Assembly (NCBI GenBank): GCA_016765235.1
Contig: JAESQH010000096.1
Location: 1-7,421, forward strand
Direction of reading: 5' to 3'
DNA: 7,421 nt
From: Paracoccaceae bacterium
Lineage (GTDB): Bacteria; Pseudomonadota; Alphaproteobacteria; Rhodobacterales; Rhodobacteraceae
The notes beneath the pieces are model-generated. The model ran no database searches and was not told the DNA's origin. It saw only the letters and a program-made list of their open reading frames with translations. The position numbers and the translations under genes were made by a program. Of this stretch, positions 5,595-7,421 are shown one piece after another; position 1 is the stretch's first letter, and each line of letters opens with the position of its first letter.

Positions 5595-6914
5595 TTAATC
5601 TTCTTGTGGAAGGATCAGGTTTAGCACGATCGCGATAACGGCGGTCGGTAGTAGGCCGGAGATCAACAGGGTATTCAGCGTGCCTGTGACGTGCTGAACG
5701 GCAGATGGAACCTGGCTAAGACCAAGGCCAACCGATAGCGATACAGCCATGATGATCATGTTGCGGCGGTTCATGTTAACCTCCGCCAACATGTTTAAAC
5801 CTGCTGAGATGATCATACCGAACATTACGATCACGCCGCCACCGAGTACCGGTAAAGGCATGGAGGAAACGATCGCTCCAATTTTTGGAATCAGGCCCGA
5901 CACAATCAGGATCAGCGCGGAAATGGTCACAACGTGTCGGCTCATGACGCCTGTCATGGCAACGATACCCGCGTTTTGCGAAAACGAAGTGTTTGGCAAA
6001 CCGCCAAATAATCCGGCAACTGCGGAACCCAGACCATCAGCGTATGTAGCGCCGCTGATTTCCTTGTCCGTGGCTTCACGCCCAGCGCCACCTTTGGTAG
6101 TTGCGTTGGTGTCACCCACAGTTTCAATCGCCGAAACGATGGAGATCAGGATAACCGCGACAACTGCGCCGATGTTGAATTCAAAGCCATATGGCATGAA
6201 TTTCGGGATCGCGACCCAGCTTGCGCTACCGACGCTGCCAAAGCTGACGAGACCGAAGGGTATTGCCACGATGTAACCAGCGATAAGCCCGATCAGGATT
6301 GCGGCGGCGGACATCGTGCCTTTAGTCCAGAATTTGAAGCCAATCGCGACGAATACAACCGTTAGGGCAGGCAGCCAATGTGCGAGCGAACCGAAGCTGT
6401 CTGCATTCATTTGGAAAGGTGCTGCACCACCGGCGGAGTATTTAATGCCGATAGCCACGAGGTTCAGACCAATTGTCAGGATGACAAGGCCCGTTACAAG
6501 CGGCGGGAACAGGAAGCGGATTTTTCCGATTACGGAACCAAGTGAGAAGTGGAAGATACCACCGATTATAATCGCGCCAAACATCGCGGCCATGCCGTCG
6601 TTGGCAGCGATAACCACCAGAACGGATACAAACGCGAAGCTGGTACCCTGCATAATTGGCAAACGCGCGCCAATTGGGCCCATGCCGACGGTTTGAAACA
6701 GTGTAGCAACACCGGCAAACAGCATGGCCATTTGCACGAGATATGTCATGTCTTCACCACCGAACGCGAAACCGGCAGCGCCGGCCACGATGATGGAAGG
6801 TGTTACGTTGGAGGCAAACATCGCCAACACGTGCTGGATACCAAGCGGCAGCGCCTGTGCAAATGGTGGGGTTGTATTCGGGTCGCTAAACGTCCCTTCG
6901 GATATGTCAGTCAT
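5595..6914 (-). CDS. NCS2/NAT-family xanthine/uracil-type permease, probably xanthine or urate
   Basis: A 439-residue inner-membrane nucleobase symporter, hydrophobic throughout, consistent with the 14-segment fold of the family (UraA/XanQ). TM1 carries GIQHVLAMF with the conserved Gln-His. The TM8 region has SAIETVGDTNATT. The NAT signature is QNAGIVAMTG, and the following text VMSRHV resembles XanQ-type carriers. The final Gly of the signature, where UraA has Arg, and the uraD gene downstream favour xanthine or urate over uracil; this is inference. The start is the ATG at 6914, preceded by AGGAGAG at 7-nt spacing. Upstream in-frame candidates (ATG at 6953, GTG at 6968) lack good ribosome sites and would begin inside the folded leader. 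A structured leader (6958-7008) suggests ligand-dependent control. Confidence 0.93.
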   Translation of the reverse strand: MTDISEGTFSDPNTTPPFAQALPLGIQHVLAMFASNVTPSIIVAGAAGFAFGGEDMTYLVQMAMLFAGVATLFQTVGMGPIGARLPIMQGTSFAFVSVLVVIAANDGMAAMFGAIIIGGIFHFSLGSVIGKIRFLFPPLVTGLVILTIGLNLVAIGIKYSAGGAAPFQMNADSFGSLAHWLPALTVVFVAIGFKFWTKGTMSAAAILIGLIAGYIVAIPFGLVSFGSVGSASWVAIPKFMPYGFEFNIGAVVAVILISIVSAIETVGDTNATTKGGAGREATDKEISGATYADGLGSAVAGLFGGLPNTSFSQNAGIVAMTGVMSRHVVTISALILIVSGLIPKIGAIVSSMPLPVLGGGVIVMFGMIISAGLNMLAEVNMNRRNMIIMAVSLSVGLGLSQVPSAVQHVTGTLNTLLISGLLPTAVIAIVLNLILPQED

Positions 6915-6921
6915 TTCAGAA

Positions 6922-6928
6922 CTCTCCT
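6922..6928 (-). promoter_or_regulatory. Ribosome binding site deciding the permease start
   Basis: The minus strand reads AGGAGAG with 7 nt to the ATG at 6914. It lies 29 nt downstream of the closing stem of the leader structure, so it could be reached by alternative pairing of the leader. Confidence 0.8.
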
Positions 6929-6957
6929 GTCCATTGTTAATCACGATCTTCATGTCG

Positions 6958-7008
6958 TATTTAGTCACCCCGGAGTTGGGGGATTATCGGCGGATTATTG
7001 CCTAAATA
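6958..7008 (-). promoter_or_regulatory. Structured permease leader, candidate xanthine/urate riboswitch (NMT1-like)
   Basis: On the minus strand TATTTAG (7008-7002) pairs perfectly with CTAAATA (6964-6958), enclosing 37 nt. Inside is a CCCC/GGGG hairpin (6981-6978 with 6971-6968, 6-nt loop AACTCC), and GGC (7002-7000) can face GCC (6991-6989) in an alternative pairing. ATAATCC occurs twice, at 6998-6992 and 6987-6981, within the unpaired part. Such a compact stem / internal loop / hairpin element of about 50 nt, just before a purine-type permease gene linked to uraD, resembles in size and context the NMT1 motif, a proteobacterial riboswitch class for xanthine and uric acid. I cannot check the consensus from memory, so the class name is a hypothesis; an operator with inverted-repeat symmetry is the main alternative. 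Confidence 0.45.
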
Positions 7009-7018
7009 ATCGAAATTG

Positions 7019-7048
7019 TATCTATTGAATAATGTGTAGGAGTTTCAA
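7019..7048 (-). promoter_or_regulatory. Possible sigma-70-type promoter of the permease
   Basis: The minus strand has TTGAAA (7048-7043), an 18-nt spacer, and TAGATA (7024-7019). The implied start near 7012 falls just before the leader stem at 7008, so the transcript would begin with the proposed structured element. The -10 box is imperfect, so this is a moderate prediction. Confidence 0.4.
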
Positions 7049-7194
7049 TAAAACCCGAAGAGACGGCATATGTTGTAGGAATGATTTCCGTGGTCTCCAT
7101 CCGTCGGGGTGAATATGTGAGGAGACGTTGGGATTTAGATTGGTACCGTTCTACCTAAACCATGCGTCACGATAGACAAAAAAACTTTAGATAA

Positions 7195-7212
7195 AAGGGT
7201 ATCAACACCCTT
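7195..7212 (+). repeat. Inverted repeat upstream of the mgtE-like gene, possible operator
   Basis: AAGGGT (7195-7200) and ACCCTT (7207-7212) are perfect 6-bp arms around ATCAAC. The element lies just upstream of TATAAA at 7222-7227, roughly where a -35 box would sit, and no good -35 hexamer is visible. That is the position of a regulator-binding site for an activated or repressed promoter. It could also form a small hairpin in a longer transcript. Confidence 0.35.
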
Positions 7213-7221
7213 AATCCACGT

Positions 7222-7227
7222 TATAAA
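7222..7227 (+). promoter_or_regulatory. Possible -10 box for the mgtE-like gene
   Basis: TATAAA lies 60 nt before the ATG, in an AT-rich stretch. The region 17 nt upstream reads GTATCA, which is a poor -35, so any promoter here is weak or needs an activator. Confidence 0.3.
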
Positions 7228-7287
7228 ACGCGTAGAAAACCAAAAATGTGGCATTGCCCGATGCCGAACCATCAGCGAGGGGACCGT

Positions 7288-7421
7288 ATGCCCGAAAATA
7301 TCATCCGCGATGATGAAGACATTTACGCGCTAGGCTCCGGTCTGGTGGATGCAGTGTTGGCGGCCGTCGAAGAAGGTTCGCAATCCGCACTGCTGCTGTT
7401 GTTCGAAGACCTGCACGAAGC
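7288..7421 (+). CDS. mgtE: Probable MgtE-type magnesium transporter, N-terminus only
   Basis: The frame runs open to the right edge, giving 44 full codons. It starts MPENIIRDDEDIYALGSG, followed by LVDAVLAAVEEGSQSALLLLFEDLHEA. An acidic N-terminus, then an amphipathic helix and the L..LHEAD-type opening, match the start of the MgtE N-domain in Rhodobacterales, as I remember it (LHxADIADLLE continues in the family). MgtE is an inner-membrane Mg2+ channel gated by its cytoplasmic N and CBS domains; these and the membrane part lie outside the window, so the call rests on a short stretch. The ATG at 7288 is chosen for the GAGGGGA site (7277-7283) just upstream. In-frame ATGs at 7246 and 7261 would add 14 or 9 residues but lack a ribosome site. 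Confidence 0.6.
   Translation, partial: MPENIIRDDEDIYALGSGLVDAVLAAVEEGSQSALLLLFEDLHE

Larger units (their letters stand above)
6915..7287. other. Divergent intergenic region between permease and mgtE-like gene
   Basis: This 373-nt stretch has no convincing long gene and is more AT-rich than its flanks. On the minus side it holds the permease ribosome site, the structured leader and a candidate promoter. On the plus side it holds a GTCTCC/GGAGAC inverted repeat (7093-7126), an AAGGGT/ACCCTT inverted repeat (7195-7212), a TATAAA box inside a CGTT-ATAA-AACG palindrome (7219-7230), and a GAGGGGA ribosome site (7277-7283). A short plus-strand open frame of 25 codons (7081-7158) exists, but it has no usable ribosome site. 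Confidence 0.6.

Noticed and set aside
5749..6276. Long plus-strand open frames opposite the permease (also 6316-6696 and 6549-7028)
   Set aside because: Their products are low-complexity antisense translations of the hydrophobic permease, without ribosome sites or recognisable motifs.
7249..7264. TGGCA...TGC resembling a sigma-54 -24/-12 promoter before the mgtE-like gene
   Set aside because: The GG-to-GC spacing is 11 rather than 10 nt, and the site ends only 23 nt before the ATG, so it is not a credible RpoN promoter.

Overview
The window looks like ordinary chromosome of a marine-type alphaproteobacterium, most likely Rhodobacterales (Roseobacter-like), of moderate GC. This placement rests on recognised protein flavour (the Add, MgtE, UraD and nucleoside-salvage arrangement), not on a database search. 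I see no transposase, integrase, tRNA, rRNA, CRISPR array or phage gene.

Region 1 (1-1695, plus strand) is a two-component phosphorelay. It holds the 3' end of a gene whose C-terminus is a histidine-phosphotransfer (HPt) domain, followed after 6 nt by a sigma-54-dependent response regulator. The regulator closely resembles Vibrio LuxO from receiver through AAA+ domain to the C-terminal helix-turn-helix. The HPt domain presumably passes phosphate to it.

Region 2 (about 1725-5017, plus strand) is a compact nucleoside-salvage operon behind a near-consensus sigma-70 promoter: cdd (cytidine deaminase), deoB (phosphopentomutase), add (adenosine deaminase family) and upp (uracil phosphoribosyltransferase). 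Gaps run from a 4-nt overlap to 12 nt. Cdd and Add deaminate nucleosides. Phosphorolysis, by an enzyme not in this window, would release bases and pentose-1-phosphate. DeoB turns the latter into pentose-5-phosphate, which can feed PRPP synthesis, and Upp uses PRPP to make UMP from uracil.

Region 3 (5010-6914, minus strand) concerns purine oxidation. It holds an NCS2/NAT-family xanthine/urate-type permease and, downstream of it, uraD (OHCU decarboxylase, the last step from urate to S-allantoin). A 9-bp GC-rich hairpin lies between them. uraD converges on upp and their ends overlap by 8 nt. The permease leader contains a compact ~51-nt structure closed by a 7-bp stem, which I propose as a possible xanthine/urate-sensing riboswitch.

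Region 4 (6915-7287) is a 373-nt divergent intergenic region with inverted repeats and promoter-like elements. It is followed by the 5' end of a probable mgtE magnesium transporter gene (7288 to the right edge).
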